Assembly (NCBI GenBank): GCA_016786745.1
Contig: JAEUVS010000164.1
Coordinates: 1 to 64,000, forward strand
Source of the DNA: Chitinophagaceae bacterium
GTDB taxonomy: Bacteria > Bacteroidota > Bacteroidia > Chitinophagales > Chitinophagaceae
Reading direction: 5' to 3'
Length of the DNA stretch: 64,000 nt
Below the pieces are notes generated by a model, which had not been told where the DNA came from, made no database searches, and was given only the letters and a program-made list of their open reading frames with translations. The number at the start of each line of letters is the position of its first letter. Position 1 is the first letter of the stretch. The position numbers and the translations under genes were made by a program. This document shows positions 47,977 through 56,690 of the stretch, piece after piece.

Positions 47977-48744
47977 ATGCGTTTATATAACAGGTCGGTT
48001 ATTGTTACAGGAAGCAGTACCGGTATCGGTAAAGCAATTGCTATCCGGTGTGTGGAAGAAGGAGCAAACGTAGTAATCACCGGTCTCGAAAAAAATGATT
48101 GCGAGGAAGTTTATAAAACTATTGGCGCCGAAAAAAGTACGCTTGTAATTGGCGATGTTACCGAGGAAGCCATTCAACAGGAAATTGTTGAAGCAGCGGT
48201 TAAAAAGTTTGGCAGGCTCGATGCGCTGATTAATAATGCTGCATGGATCACCTCATCGAATATTCATACCACTGATGACGCTTTTCTCAAGAAAGTGCTC
48301 GACATAAATTTAGTCGCGCCGCTTTCACTGATTAAGCTTGCGTTGCCTCATCTCTCCAAATCAAAAGGTTGTGTTGTAAATATCGGTTCCGTTAATGCCT
48401 ATTGCGGGGAACCCAATTTACTTGCGTACAGTATATCGAAAGGGGGATTGATGACGATGAGCAGGAACCTCGGTGATACGTTGTTCAGGGAAAACGGCGT
48501 GCGTGTTAACCAGGTTAATCCCGGATGGATTCTCACTGAACGCGAGATTATTCGCAAGCGTGAGCAGGGAATGAAGGAAAACTGGTATGAAGATTTACCT
48601 CCTGAATTTGCGCCCGCGGGACGATTAATTCTACCAGAAGAAATTGCTGACGCGGTTATTTATTTTCTTGATGGCTCTGCCAGCGGCCAGATTTTAGACG
48701 TTGCCCAATATCCGTATATAGGACGAAATCTGCCGAAATCGTGA
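47977..48744 (+). CDS. Short-chain dehydrogenase/reductase
   Basis: 255 residues. The classical SDR motifs are TGSSTGIGKAIA (cofactor), NNAA, NIGSVNA with the catalytic Ser and YSISKGG (Tyr-x3-Lys), then VNPGWI. It has no signal peptide. The Arg-containing N-terminal pattern does not decide NAD or NADP. It follows thuA by 9 bases and is probably in the same transcript. Reduction of a 3-keto sugar made upstream is a reasonable but unproven role. Confidence 0.88.
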   Translation: MRLYNRSVIVTGSSTGIGKAIAIRCVEEGANVVITGLEKNDCEEVYKTIGAEKSTLVIGDVTEEAIQQEIVEAAVKKFGRLDALINNAAWITSSNIHTTDDAFLKKVLDINLVAPLSLIKLALPHLSKSKGCVVNIGSVNAYCGEPNLLAYSISKGGLMTMSRNLGDTLFRENGVRVNQVNPGWILTEREIIRKREQGMKENWYEDLPPEFAPAGRLILPEEIADAVIYFLDGSASGQILDVAQYPYIGRNLPKS

Positions 48745-48787
48745 AGCGTGAGGCGTGAAGCGTGAATTTGAATTTGACGCCTCACGA
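48740..48787. repeat. GTGARGC-type palindromic repeat, copy 3
   Basis: CGTGAAGCGTGAGGCGTGAAGCGTGAATTTGAATTTGACGCCTCACGA, overlapping the last codon of the SDR gene and lying between two convergent genes. It may work as a bidirectional terminator. Confidence 0.8.
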
Positions 48788-49450
48788 TTTATCGTAACTA
48801 ATACACTCCTTCAACTCCTTCTCCGAATAGGCCAGGTTATATTGCTTCAACACCTCCGGCGGAACGCCATTCCATTGATTAGGACGATTTCCTACAAAAC
48901 CCACATCATCATACCCAATCTTCGTCGTATAAAAACCAGTAACAGTAAGGTTCCTCATCAAATTAAAAAACGCCACACCCTGCCGGTGCTCAGGTTTCGC
49001 CTTTTTCGGGTAAGCAATCAGGTCAACCATTTCTATCTGTTGCTTCTCAGAACAATCTTTGAAAGGCTTCTCATACCTCTTCATACACTCGAGGTCGAGC
49101 CAGCGAAGTCCACCACGCATCGGCGTCTGGTGACCCGGCATATCTTTCACAATAAATTCAATGAAGTCCGCAACCTTCGCGTCTGAAGCGCTGCCGCTTA
49201 CTTCATCTTTAGGAATAATGATATCGGCAAGCACCACGATTGTTGCCATTTCGTGGTCATTGAAAAATTTTGCGTCCTGTAATGCCTTGTTGTAAGGAAT
49301 CTCTTCCGCCATGCGGTCTTCATTACCTGCGGTGGGAGCAGCGCCCTTGTCGGCTGCACCTTTCTTGTCATCCGTTTTACATGCTTCAAGCAATGTGCCG
49401 GCTGTTACTGAGCCAATTACAAGGGCTTTTATCGAGTCTCTTCTATCCAT
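48782..49450 (-). CDS. Gluconate 2-dehydrogenase subunit 3 family protein (dehydrogenase small subunit)
   Basis: 222 residues. The N-terminus MDRRDSIKALVIGSVTAGTLLEAC contains a twin-arginine-like RRDSIK and a lipobox ending at Cys24, which points to a Tat-exported lipoprotein. The body has FFNDHEMATIVVLADIIIPKDEVSG and FNLMRNLTVTGFYTTKIG, quoted in part, as in gluconate-2-dehydrogenase subunit 3. It is the small subunit partner of the GMC protein 16 bases upstream on the same strand. In related glucoside 3-dehydrogenases, this subunit carries the catalytic subunit through the Tat system. Confidence 0.86.
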   Translation of the reverse strand: MDRRDSIKALVIGSVTAGTLLEACKTDDKKGAADKGAAPTAGNEDRMAEEIPYNKALQDAKFFNDHEMATIVVLADIIIPKDEVSGSASDAKVADFIEFIVKDMPGHQTPMRGGLRWLDLECMKRYEKPFKDCSEKQQIEMVDLIAYPKKAKPEHRQGVAFFNLMRNLTVTGFYTTKIGYDDVGFVGNRPNQWNGVPPEVLKQYNLAYSEKELKECISYDKS

Positions 49451-49466
49451 AAAAGATACTTTAAGA

Positions 49467-51206
49467 TCAGATGTTTTGTTTTTTCATTTCATCAACAATA
49501 TGCTCGCTCGTACGCATAGAGAGAGCAAGAATGGTCCACGTAATGTTCTTATCCGCCTGCGACGTAAACACACTACCATCGGCACAATATAAATTTTTGC
49601 AGTCGTGGGCCTGGCCCCATTCATTAAGCGGTGATGTTTTCTTGTCTTTGCCCATACGCACCGTTCCCGCTTCGTGAATGATATTACCGGGAGGATTTAG
49701 TCCCCACATATTTTTTTCGTCATCATCTCCACCCCACGTAACCTCACCGCCGAGATTATGAAAGATTTCTTTGAATGTTTCTTTCATGTGTTTCGCCTGC
49801 TTGATCTCGTAGTCGGAGTGTTTAACATTAAACCGAAGAACGGGTATGCCATATTTGTCAACCACATTTGGATCTATTTCACAATAGTTATCTATGCTCG
49901 CCACAGCTTCACCACGACCCGCCATGCCAATTTGTGCACCGTAGAAAAAGCGAACATCTTCTTTCAGCGATTTTCCATATCCACCGGCTTCTTTCTGCAC
50001 ATCGTGAACTTTGTACTTTCCGTTTATACTTTCCATTCCGAAGCCGAATCCATACATCGGCATATCCATACCTCCACCATATTCTATGTGATATCCTCGA
50101 GGGAAATCGAGCTTCTTATTGTCGAGCCACCACGGTGTATACACGTGCATTCCACCTACGCCGTCTTCATTGAACCGTTTGCGGTCGAACAGGGCCGGAA
50201 CAAATCCTGCCATCGACGCGCCCGTAGAATCATGCAGATATTTTCCTACAGCGTTGCTGGTGTTCGCGAGCCCATTCGGATGCCGCGCCGATTTTGAATT
50301 CAACAAAAGTCGCGCAGTCTCGCAGGTGCTTGCGGCGAGTACCACTACCTTACCGAACACCTGGTATTCCTGCAGGTCGTTTTTGTCTACATAAGAAACT
50401 CCCGTAGCAAGTCCTTCATTATTCGTGAGCACTTCTCTCGCCATAGCATTCGTTACGAGGTCGAGGTTGCCCGTTTTTAATGCAGGTATAACAAGTACAG
50501 AAGAAGAGGAGAAGTCGGCGTACACCTTGCATGAGCGACCGCACTGGCTGCAATAGAAGCAGGCGCCTCTTTCATCGTTGATGGCTTTCGTCAATATCGA
50601 GAGCCTTGAAGGAATAACCGGGATACCTATTTGCTGGCCGGCTTTTTTAAGGAACATCTCATGCAATCTTGGCCTCGGGGGAGGCAGGAAGAGACCATCC
50701 GGATCGTTCGGCAGTCCCTCATTTGTACCAAAAACCCCGATCAGCTGGTCAATTTTGTCGTAATAGGGCTTAATATCATTATATGAAATAGGCCAGTCTT
50801 CACCGAGGCCATCAATGCTTTTCCTTTTAAAATCATCCGGACCAAAGCGCAGCGAAATTCTTCCCCAGTGGTTGGTACGTCCACCCAGCATCCTGGCTCT
50901 CCACCAGTCCCATTGCGTTCCCTCTGTTGTTGTGAAAGGCTCGCCATCTATCTGCCATCCCCACCACGATCCGTCAAAGTCGCCAAAAGGCCTGAACTTT
51001 GTGCTCGCGCCGCGTCTTGGCGATTCCCAGGCGTTTTTCAACTGCGACGAATGCTTGGCCGGATCGAACATGGGCCCGGCTTCCAGCAGGCAAACTTTTA
51101 ATCCTGCTTTAGACATAACATAAGCTGCCATTCCTCCGCCCGCGCCGGAACCAACAATTATGGCATCATATTTTTTTGTCTGTTTTTTAATCTGCAACTC
51201 TCCCAT
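49467..51206 (-). CDS. GMC-family oxidoreductase, probable sugar/glucoside dehydrogenase catalytic subunit
   Basis: 579 residues. The FAD Rossmann motif is AIIVGSGAGGGMAAYVMS near residue 15, with MLGGRTNHWGRIS and the C-terminal CADGSVFTSQADKNITWTIL. Four cysteines (Cys216, Cys219, Cys222, Cys226; CFYCSQCGRSC) resemble the Fe-S site of FAD-dependent glucose dehydrogenase. It has no signal peptide, and is likely exported with its Tat-bearing small subunit encoded downstream. It should oxidise a sugar or glycoside C-OH with electrons going to a periplasmic cytochrome. It is divergent from the beta-CASP gene. Confidence 0.88.
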   Translation of the reverse strand: MGELQIKKQTKKYDAIIVGSGAGGGMAAYVMSKAGLKVCLLEAGPMFDPAKHSSQLKNAWESPRRGASTKFRPFGDFDGSWWGWQIDGEPFTTTEGTQWDWWRARMLGGRTNHWGRISLRFGPDDFKRKSIDGLGEDWPISYNDIKPYYDKIDQLIGVFGTNEGLPNDPDGLFLPPPRPRLHEMFLKKAGQQIGIPVIPSRLSILTKAINDERGACFYCSQCGRSCKVYADFSSSSVLVIPALKTGNLDLVTNAMAREVLTNNEGLATGVSYVDKNDLQEYQVFGKVVVLAASTCETARLLLNSKSARHPNGLANTSNAVGKYLHDSTGASMAGFVPALFDRKRFNEDGVGGMHVYTPWWLDNKKLDFPRGYHIEYGGGMDMPMYGFGFGMESINGKYKVHDVQKEAGGYGKSLKEDVRFFYGAQIGMAGRGEAVASIDNYCEIDPNVVDKYGIPVLRFNVKHSDYEIKQAKHMKETFKEIFHNLGGEVTWGGDDDEKNMWGLNPPGNIIHEAGTVRMGKDKKTSPLNEWGQAHDCKNLYCADGSVFTSQADKNITWTILALSMRTSEHIVDEMKKQNI

Positions 51207-51317
51207 ATAACTTTTTTATCTGGCCCCCGCGGCCTGTGAGAAATGAAAATAAATTAGATGCGAAATTCGTTAGGAAAACAAATTTGGCTCAAGATAACAA
51301 TAGAATAAATTAAAATA

Positions 51318-52727
51318 ATGAAAATCTCCTTTCACGGCGCGGCCAGGGTGGTAACCGGTTCCAAGCATTTACTTCATATCAATCCTAACAAAAAAGTATT
51401 ACTCGATTGCGGTATGTTCCAGGGAATGGGCCAGGATACGATACAGCTCAATTCACATTGGGGCTTCGAGCCTCGCGAAATCGATCATCTTATCCTTTCT
51501 CATGCACATATTGATCACATCGGCCTCGTGCCAAAACTCATAAAAGATGGCTATGCAGGCAAAATTTATTGTACGCCCGCCACAGCCAGCCTGGCTAAAT
51601 TGCTATTGCTCGATTCAGCGCGTATACAGGAAGCAGACGCAAAGTATGTAAACAAGCAACGGGATAAACAGGGTCGTGAACATGTAGAACCGCTTTATAC
51701 AGAAGAAGAAGCTGTGGCCGTTTTTTCTCTTTTTGAAACCATTCCCTACCACGAACATTTTAAAATAGACAACCAACTTGAACTGATGTTTACCGACGCG
51801 GGCCACATTCTTGGAAGCGCCGCAGTAAATCTTGTTGTAAAGGAAAATGGAAAGAAACGATCAATCACTTTCAGTGGTGATGTTGGAAGATACAGGGATA
51901 TGATACTGCGTTCGCCCGAGATTTTTCCGCAAGCCGATTTTATTATACTCGAATCAACATATGGCGACAAGTTGCACGAGTTGGTAACAGTGGCGTCCGA
52001 CAAATTACTCACGCATATTGTCGAAACATGTATCGACAGAAAGGGTAAGCTGGTAATACCCGCGTTCAGCCTCGGCCGCACGCAGGAAATATTATACATG
52101 CTCAACCAGCTCGAAATTGAAAAAAGATTGCCGCAATTAAATTATTATGTAGATAGCCCGTTATCTATTAAAATAACCGAAATGGTTAAAAGATACCCGG
52201 ACCATTTCAACGCAAATGTGCAGACCCTGTTAAAAAACGACAAAGATGTGTTCGACTTTAAGGGATTGCAATACCTTGACAGCGTAGAAGAGTCCATGGC
52301 GCTGAACGATTCGAACGATCCATGCGTGATCATTTCATCGTCGGGTATGGCCGAAGCGGGAAGGGTGCGGCATCATATTGCGCACAACGTGGAAGACGCA
52401 CGTAACACTATCCTGATGACAGGTTACTGTGAACCGGAATCACTCGGCGGGCGATTAAAAACAAAACCCGACGAAGTGGGCATATTTGGTAAACGTTTTA
52501 AAGTGCGCGCACAGATTGCAGAAATAACAAGCCTGAGCGCACATGGTGATTATGAAGATCTGTGTCAGTGGCTGGCATGCCAGTCGCCTCAAGACATTAA
52601 AAAATTGTTTCTTGTACATGGCGAGTACGATGTTCAGCAGCGCTTTAAAGACAGGCTGCTGCGCAAGGGTTTCGACGATGTACACATTCCATCGCTTCAC
52701 GAAGAAGTTGGATTGGGAATTGCCTAA
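51318..52727 (+). CDS. Beta-CASP metallo-beta-lactamase-fold RNase-like protein
   Basis: 469 residues. The zinc motif His62-x-His64-x-Asp66-His67 (SHAHIDHIGL), FTDAGHILGSAAV and SGDVGRY give the MBL part. A beta-CASP domain (about 180-330) has IPAFSLGRTQEILYML. The C-terminal RNA-specificity motif is SAHGDYEDL. It is related to Ysh1/CPSF73-like bacterial enzymes and to TTHA0252, so exo- or endonuclease activity on RNA is expected. The next gene begins 12 bases downstream. Confidence 0.9.
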   Translation: MKISFHGAARVVTGSKHLLHINPNKKVLLDCGMFQGMGQDTIQLNSHWGFEPREIDHLILSHAHIDHIGLVPKLIKDGYAGKIYCTPATASLAKLLLLDSARIQEADAKYVNKQRDKQGREHVEPLYTEEEAVAVFSLFETIPYHEHFKIDNQLELMFTDAGHILGSAAVNLVVKENGKKRSITFSGDVGRYRDMILRSPEIFPQADFIILESTYGDKLHELVTVASDKLLTHIVETCIDRKGKLVIPAFSLGRTQEILYMLNQLEIEKRLPQLNYYVDSPLSIKITEMVKRYPDHFNANVQTLLKNDKDVFDFKGLQYLDSVEESMALNDSNDPCVIISSSGMAEAGRVRHHIAHNVEDARNTILMTGYCEPESLGGRLKTKPDEVGIFGKRFKVRAQIAEITSLSAHGDYEDLCQWLACQSPQDIKKLFLVHGEYDVQQRFKDRLLRKGFDDVHIPSLHEEVGLGIA

Positions 52728-52739
52728 TGAAAATAGTCT

Positions 52740-53489
52740 ATGACGACCACTAAAGATTTTACACCCGTAGGGTCGAAGCAGGAAGCGGAATTCCTTGAAG
52801 GCCCACGGTCGCGATTAAAAGAAGTAGGTTTTTTGATCAAAGTGATGGCTGAGTTTATATATGGATTCAGAAAGCTGCACTTTACAGGTCCCTGCGTAAC
52901 CGTTTTTGGATCCGCCCGTTTCAAGGAAGAGCACCCGTATTATATTCTCTCGCGCAACATGGGGCAGGAGATAGCCAAGCTTGGCTTTACCGTGATCACC
53001 GGAGGCGGTCCCGGCATTATGGAAGCTGCCAACCGCGGCGCCAAAGATGTTGGAGGGCGTTCGATTGGATGTAACATCATCCTGCCCAGGGAACAGTCGC
53101 CTAACAAATACCTCGACAAATGGGTAGACTTCGACTTTTTCTTTGTTAGAAAAACGTTGCTTAGCAAATACTCTTATGCTTTTGTCGTGCTGCCCGGCGG
53201 CTACGGCACGTTAGATGAATTTTTCGAGGCGCTCACGCTTATCCAGACCGGAAAATTTCAAAAGTTCCCGATAGTGCTCATGGGTAAAGACTACCACGCC
53301 GATTTGTATAGTTACCTGCAGCGGTTGGTCGAAGAAAAGACCATCGATCCCGCCGACCTCGACCTGTTTCTCTTCACCGACTCAATTGAAGAAGCAATCG
53401 GGCACATCACCAAACACGCGATTGAAGGATTTGGTCTGAAAAAAAGAAAGAAAATGAAATCAAGAAAAATTCTTGGAGAATGGGGATAG
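52740..53489 (+). CDS. LOG-family / TIGR00730 Rossmann-fold protein
   Basis: 249 residues. The signature PGGYGTLDEFFEALTLIQ (from about residue 152) is present, as is FGSARFKEEHPYY and ITGGGPGIMEAANRGAKD. The PGGxGTxxE motif marks cytokinin riboside-5'-monophosphate phosphoribohydrolases and related bacterial nucleotide N-glycosidases. It probably cleaves purine or pyrimidine nucleoside monophosphates. The C-terminus is a Lys-rich tail. It is cotranscribed with the beta-CASP gene and precedes a sugar-mutarotase gene. Confidence 0.9.
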   Translation: MTTTKDFTPVGSKQEAEFLEGPRSRLKEVGFLIKVMAEFIYGFRKLHFTGPCVTVFGSARFKEEHPYYILSRNMGQEIAKLGFTVITGGGPGIMEAANRGAKDVGGRSIGCNIILPREQSPNKYLDKWVDFDFFFVRKTLLSKYSYAFVVLPGGYGTLDEFFEALTLIQTGKFQKFPIVLMGKDYHADLYSYLQRLVEEKTIDPADLDLFLFTDSIEEAIGHITKHAIEGFGLKKRKKMKSRKILGEWG

Positions 53490-53518
53490 TGCGTAATTTT
53501 TAGTCCTTAATTTTATTG

Positions 53519-53863
53519 ATGTCCTCTTACACGCGGTATTGCTTCGCCCTCGATCTTAAAGACGATCCGGTAAGGATCGCTGAATACGAAAAGCATCATG
53601 AAAATGTGTGGCCCGAAGTGCGCGAGGGTTTTGCGCGGGCAGGTATCATAGATGTGCAGCTTTACAGAACGGGTACAAGATTGTTCATGATTCTCGATAC
53701 CGAAGAAGGTTTTTCGTTTGAGAAAAAGAAAGAAATTGACGATGCGGATCCTGTCATCAGGAAATGGGAGGCATTAATGTCGTCGTACCAGCAACCACTT
53801 CCATGGGCCCCTCCCGGCGAAAGATGGATTTCGATGAAACCGATTTTCAAGCTTAACAAATAA
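53519..53863 (+). CDS. L-rhamnose mutarotase (RhaM family)
   Basis: 114 residues from the ATG at 53519. It carries the family pattern: RYCFALDLKDDPVRIAEYEKHH with the catalytic-type His, NVWPEVREGFARAG, VQLYRTGTRLFMILDTEEGF, all in the expected order. It interconverts anomers of rhamnose or fucose. The FucP-like transporter starts 3 bases downstream, so the pair probably handles uptake of L-fucose or L-rhamnose. The catabolic isomerase, kinase and aldolase are not in the window. Confidence 0.85.
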   Translation: MSSYTRYCFALDLKDDPVRIAEYEKHHENVWPEVREGFARAGIIDVQLYRTGTRLFMILDTEEGFSFEKKKEIDDADPVIRKWEALMSSYQQPLPWAPPGERWISMKPIFKLNK

Positions 53864-53866
53864 AAT

Positions 53867-55105
53867 ATGGCTTTAGCAGGCGGATCTTCAGTTACCGTTC
53901 AACCCGGTCAGTCGAAACAATCCGGATATATGATTCCGTTGATTCTTGTTACCAGTTTGTTTTTTCTGTGGGGGTTGGCGTATGGTTTTTTGGACGTGCT
54001 GAATAAACATTTCCAGGAAACGTTGAATATTACGAAGAGCCGCTCACTATTGCTGCAGGCCGCGTACTTCGGGGCGTATTTTGTTGCCGCATGGCCGGCA
54101 GGTATGTTTATGAATAAGTATGGATACAAGAAAGGTATTATTCTTGGCCTGCTTTTATATACCACCGGCGCTTTTCTGTTTTATCCTGCTGCACAGCTAA
54201 CGAGTTTTGAGTTTTTCCTTTTCGCATTATTTGTGATTGCATCGGGATTGGCGTGTCTCGAAACCGCGGCCAATCCGTATATAACCGTTCTCGGGCCCCC
54301 GGAAACAGGATCATTTCGATTAAATCTTTCGCAGTGTTTCAACGGCGTTGGCGCATTTTCCGGCCCTCTTATCGCTGCAAGTTTATTCTTTGGCGAGGGT
54401 AGAAATTCAGGTGGTGAACTTGAAAGTGTAAAAATGGTTTACATCGTCATCGGCGTTGTGGTGCTGGTTGTGGCTGGACTTTTTGTTCGCACACCTCTTC
54501 CAGAAATAAAAGAAAGCGAACTCACATCAACGCAGTCGCAAGATAAAAAGCCGCTAATTAAACATTCACATTTTGTTCACGGTGTTGTCGCACAGTTTTT
54601 TTACGTAGCGGGACAAGTGGGTATCGCGGCGTTATTTATCAATTACTGCACCGAGAGTGGCCTGGGTATTACCAATGAGGTCGCATCATACCTGTTGTCG
54701 GTTAGCCTGATGCTTTTTACGATCGGGCGCTTTGCGGGAACGGCACTCATGCGAAAAATTGCGCCAAACAAATTGCTCGCTGCCTATGCCGTATTCAATG
54801 TGATTTTCTGCTTAGTGGTGGCGTTTGTACATGGATGGGTATCTATATACTCTTTAATGGCAATTTTCTTTTTTCAGTCGATTATGTTTCCAACCATATT
54901 TGCTCTTGGAATAAAAGATCTCGGACATCATACAAAAAAAGGATCTTCGGTTCTTATTATGTCGATTGTTGGCGGTGCAATAATGCCGGTAATAATGGGC
55001 TTAGTCGTACTGAAATTTTCCACCGCCATTTCCTACCTGGTTCCCATGGTAGGATTTATTCATATAGCCTGGTATGGATGGAGAGGTTACCGGGTTAAAA
55101 CTTGA
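53867..55105 (+). CDS. fucP: FucP-family sugar:H+ symporter
   Basis: 412 residues, major-facilitator fold with 12 hydrophobic helices. The start region FFLWGLAYGFLDVLNKHFQE and AAYFGAYFVAAWPAGMFMNKYG is typical of the FHS/FucP family, as are AANPYITVLGPPETGSFRLN. It moves L-fucose or a related sugar with protons across the inner membrane. It forms a two-gene unit with the rhamnose-mutarotase homologue. The substrate could be another sugar, because this family includes glucose and galactose transporters. Confidence 0.82.
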   Translation: MALAGGSSVTVQPGQSKQSGYMIPLILVTSLFFLWGLAYGFLDVLNKHFQETLNITKSRSLLLQAAYFGAYFVAAWPAGMFMNKYGYKKGIILGLLLYTTGAFLFYPAAQLTSFEFFLFALFVIASGLACLETAANPYITVLGPPETGSFRLNLSQCFNGVGAFSGPLIAASLFFGEGRNSGGELESVKMVYIVIGVVVLVVAGLFVRTPLPEIKESELTSTQSQDKKPLIKHSHFVHGVVAQFFYVAGQVGIAALFINYCTESGLGITNEVASYLLSVSLMLFTIGRFAGTALMRKIAPNKLLAAYAVFNVIFCLVVAFVHGWVSIYSLMAIFFFQSIMFPTIFALGIKDLGHHTKKGSSVLIMSIVGGAIMPVIMGLVVLKFSTAISYLVPMVGFIHIAWYGWRGYRVKT

Positions 55106-55113
55106 TTTTTTAT

Positions 55114-56553
55114 CTATTCTGCTATTATCTTGATAAGCGTTCCCGACGCCAGGTGATCCTTTAATTGCATCCCATTCAACACTGCCATCTCTTCATACCG
55201 TTTCTCCGGAACATTATAAGCCTTTAATGCCTCCTGAAAAGTAGAAGCCTTGCTAACAGTCTTTACCCTCACCCGTTGCGGTTTCTTATTCAACTTCGAC
55301 GGATCAGAGAGGGGTCCGAAACTTTTCATCGTATTGCTAAACGAAGCAGCATACGCATCAAAATCCGCAAGCGCAGAAACCCCAATAATGTGGTAGATGT
55401 TATTATTGTACTGGATAAAATAAGATAGCGTACGTAATGTTTGCTGCTCCGATTTCTGATCAGCCACCATTGCCAACGCAGTGAGTCCATTCACTTTTAC
55501 TTCCTGGCTTTGCACCGCCGTCAGATTATATTGCTTAAGTGTTGCGCTCGCGGCTTCCTGCAGATTCGCGCCTTTGGCGAGTGTAAGCATCATCATTGCC
55601 TTACCATCTTTAGGCGCCATCTGGAAGGCAGTTGGTGAATTGATGTATTGCCAGTTCTGCGGAATAGGAAATTGCAGTTTAAGCACCGGGTGGTAGAATG
55701 CATTATTCTCAACATATCCCTGCGCAGGGTCTTCTCCATAAATCAATCCTTCAATTCTCTTCAAATACGAATTCCTGTTCTCCATTGGATTCGTAAGTTT
55801 CAACTTCGCCTTCCATTCTTTCGCAAGCTTCGAAACCGTCACATTTCTGTCTGCCGGATTCGGATGAGTAGAAAGAAAATCAGGGAGCTCGTCTGATCCA
55901 CTTGCCTGCGACTGCCTTGCGAGCGTATTGAAAAAGCCCGCCATGTATTCGGCGTCGTAATTGATCTTCGAAGAATACTCAACACCGAGCCTGTCGGATT
56001 CGCGTTCCGCATCTCTTCCGAATTTCAATAACAGTAGTCCCACTCCCTGCGAAGCTGTTTCAGCAAACTGCGCAAGATCCGGGGCAATGATCACACCAGC
56101 GATGATGCCTATCTGCCCCAGCATCTGGTTACGTTGCTGAATCACGGAGTGACGCGCAGCAATGTGACCAATTTCATGTCCCAATACACCCGCAAATTCG
56201 GCTTCGTTATTGAAATGCGCCATGATGCCTCTTGTGAAATATACATATCCACCAGGCACCGCGAACGCGTTTATGATATCTGAATCTACAATCCTGAATT
56301 GGTAGTCGAGATTGGGGCGGTGCGAGATTGCCGCCATCTGTTTTCCCTTTTCGTTGATGAACTTCTGCAATGACGAATCGGGATATAAACCGTATTGCGC
56401 TATGATTTCAGGATCGGCCGATTTTCCCATTTCTATTTCCTGCGCTTCCGACATCAGTACTAATTGCCGGTTACCGGTAACAGGATTTTTTGCGCATTCT
56501 CCAAGCGAAAACATGCACGCTATGAATGCCAGGGACTTAGTGAATTTTGTCAT
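55114..56553 (-). CDS. M48-family metalloprotease lipoprotein with C-terminal domain
   Basis: 479 residues. Lipobox SLGEC (Cys20) after a signal peptide. The zinc site is His126-Glu127-x-x-His130 (LGHEIGHIAARHS), with the third ligand Glu in DAERESDRLGVEY. It is a BepA-like outer-membrane-associated protease. The C-terminal half (from about residue 280) has another fold, and the last about 50 residues (TFQEALKAYNVPEKRYEEMA) resemble a LysM-like segment. It should degrade misassembled outer-membrane proteins. It is convergent with fucP, with an 8-base gap. Confidence 0.88.
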   Translation of the reverse strand: MTKFTKSLAFIACMFSLGECAKNPVTGNRQLVLMSEAQEIEMGKSADPEIIAQYGLYPDSSLQKFINEKGKQMAAISHRPNLDYQFRIVDSDIINAFAVPGGYVYFTRGIMAHFNNEAEFAGVLGHEIGHIAARHSVIQQRNQMLGQIGIIAGVIIAPDLAQFAETASQGVGLLLLKFGRDAERESDRLGVEYSSKINYDAEYMAGFFNTLARQSQASGSDELPDFLSTHPNPADRNVTVSKLAKEWKAKLKLTNPMENRNSYLKRIEGLIYGEDPAQGYVENNAFYHPVLKLQFPIPQNWQYINSPTAFQMAPKDGKAMMMLTLAKGANLQEAASATLKQYNLTAVQSQEVKVNGLTALAMVADQKSEQQTLRTLSYFIQYNNNIYHIIGVSALADFDAYAASFSNTMKSFGPLSDPSKLNKKPQRVRVKTVSKASTFQEALKAYNVPEKRYEEMAVLNGMQLKDHLASGTLIKIIAE

Positions 56554-56690
56554 GATTTTCGGGGTATTTGCAAGGGCAAAACCGCGCGTAATTTACGCTT
56601 AAACATCAAGTAAAATCTGCTAAAATCTACTATATGATTCGCGTGCCTTATATGCTATTTTGCCACAGTTGTTAATGAAAAAAGCGTACC

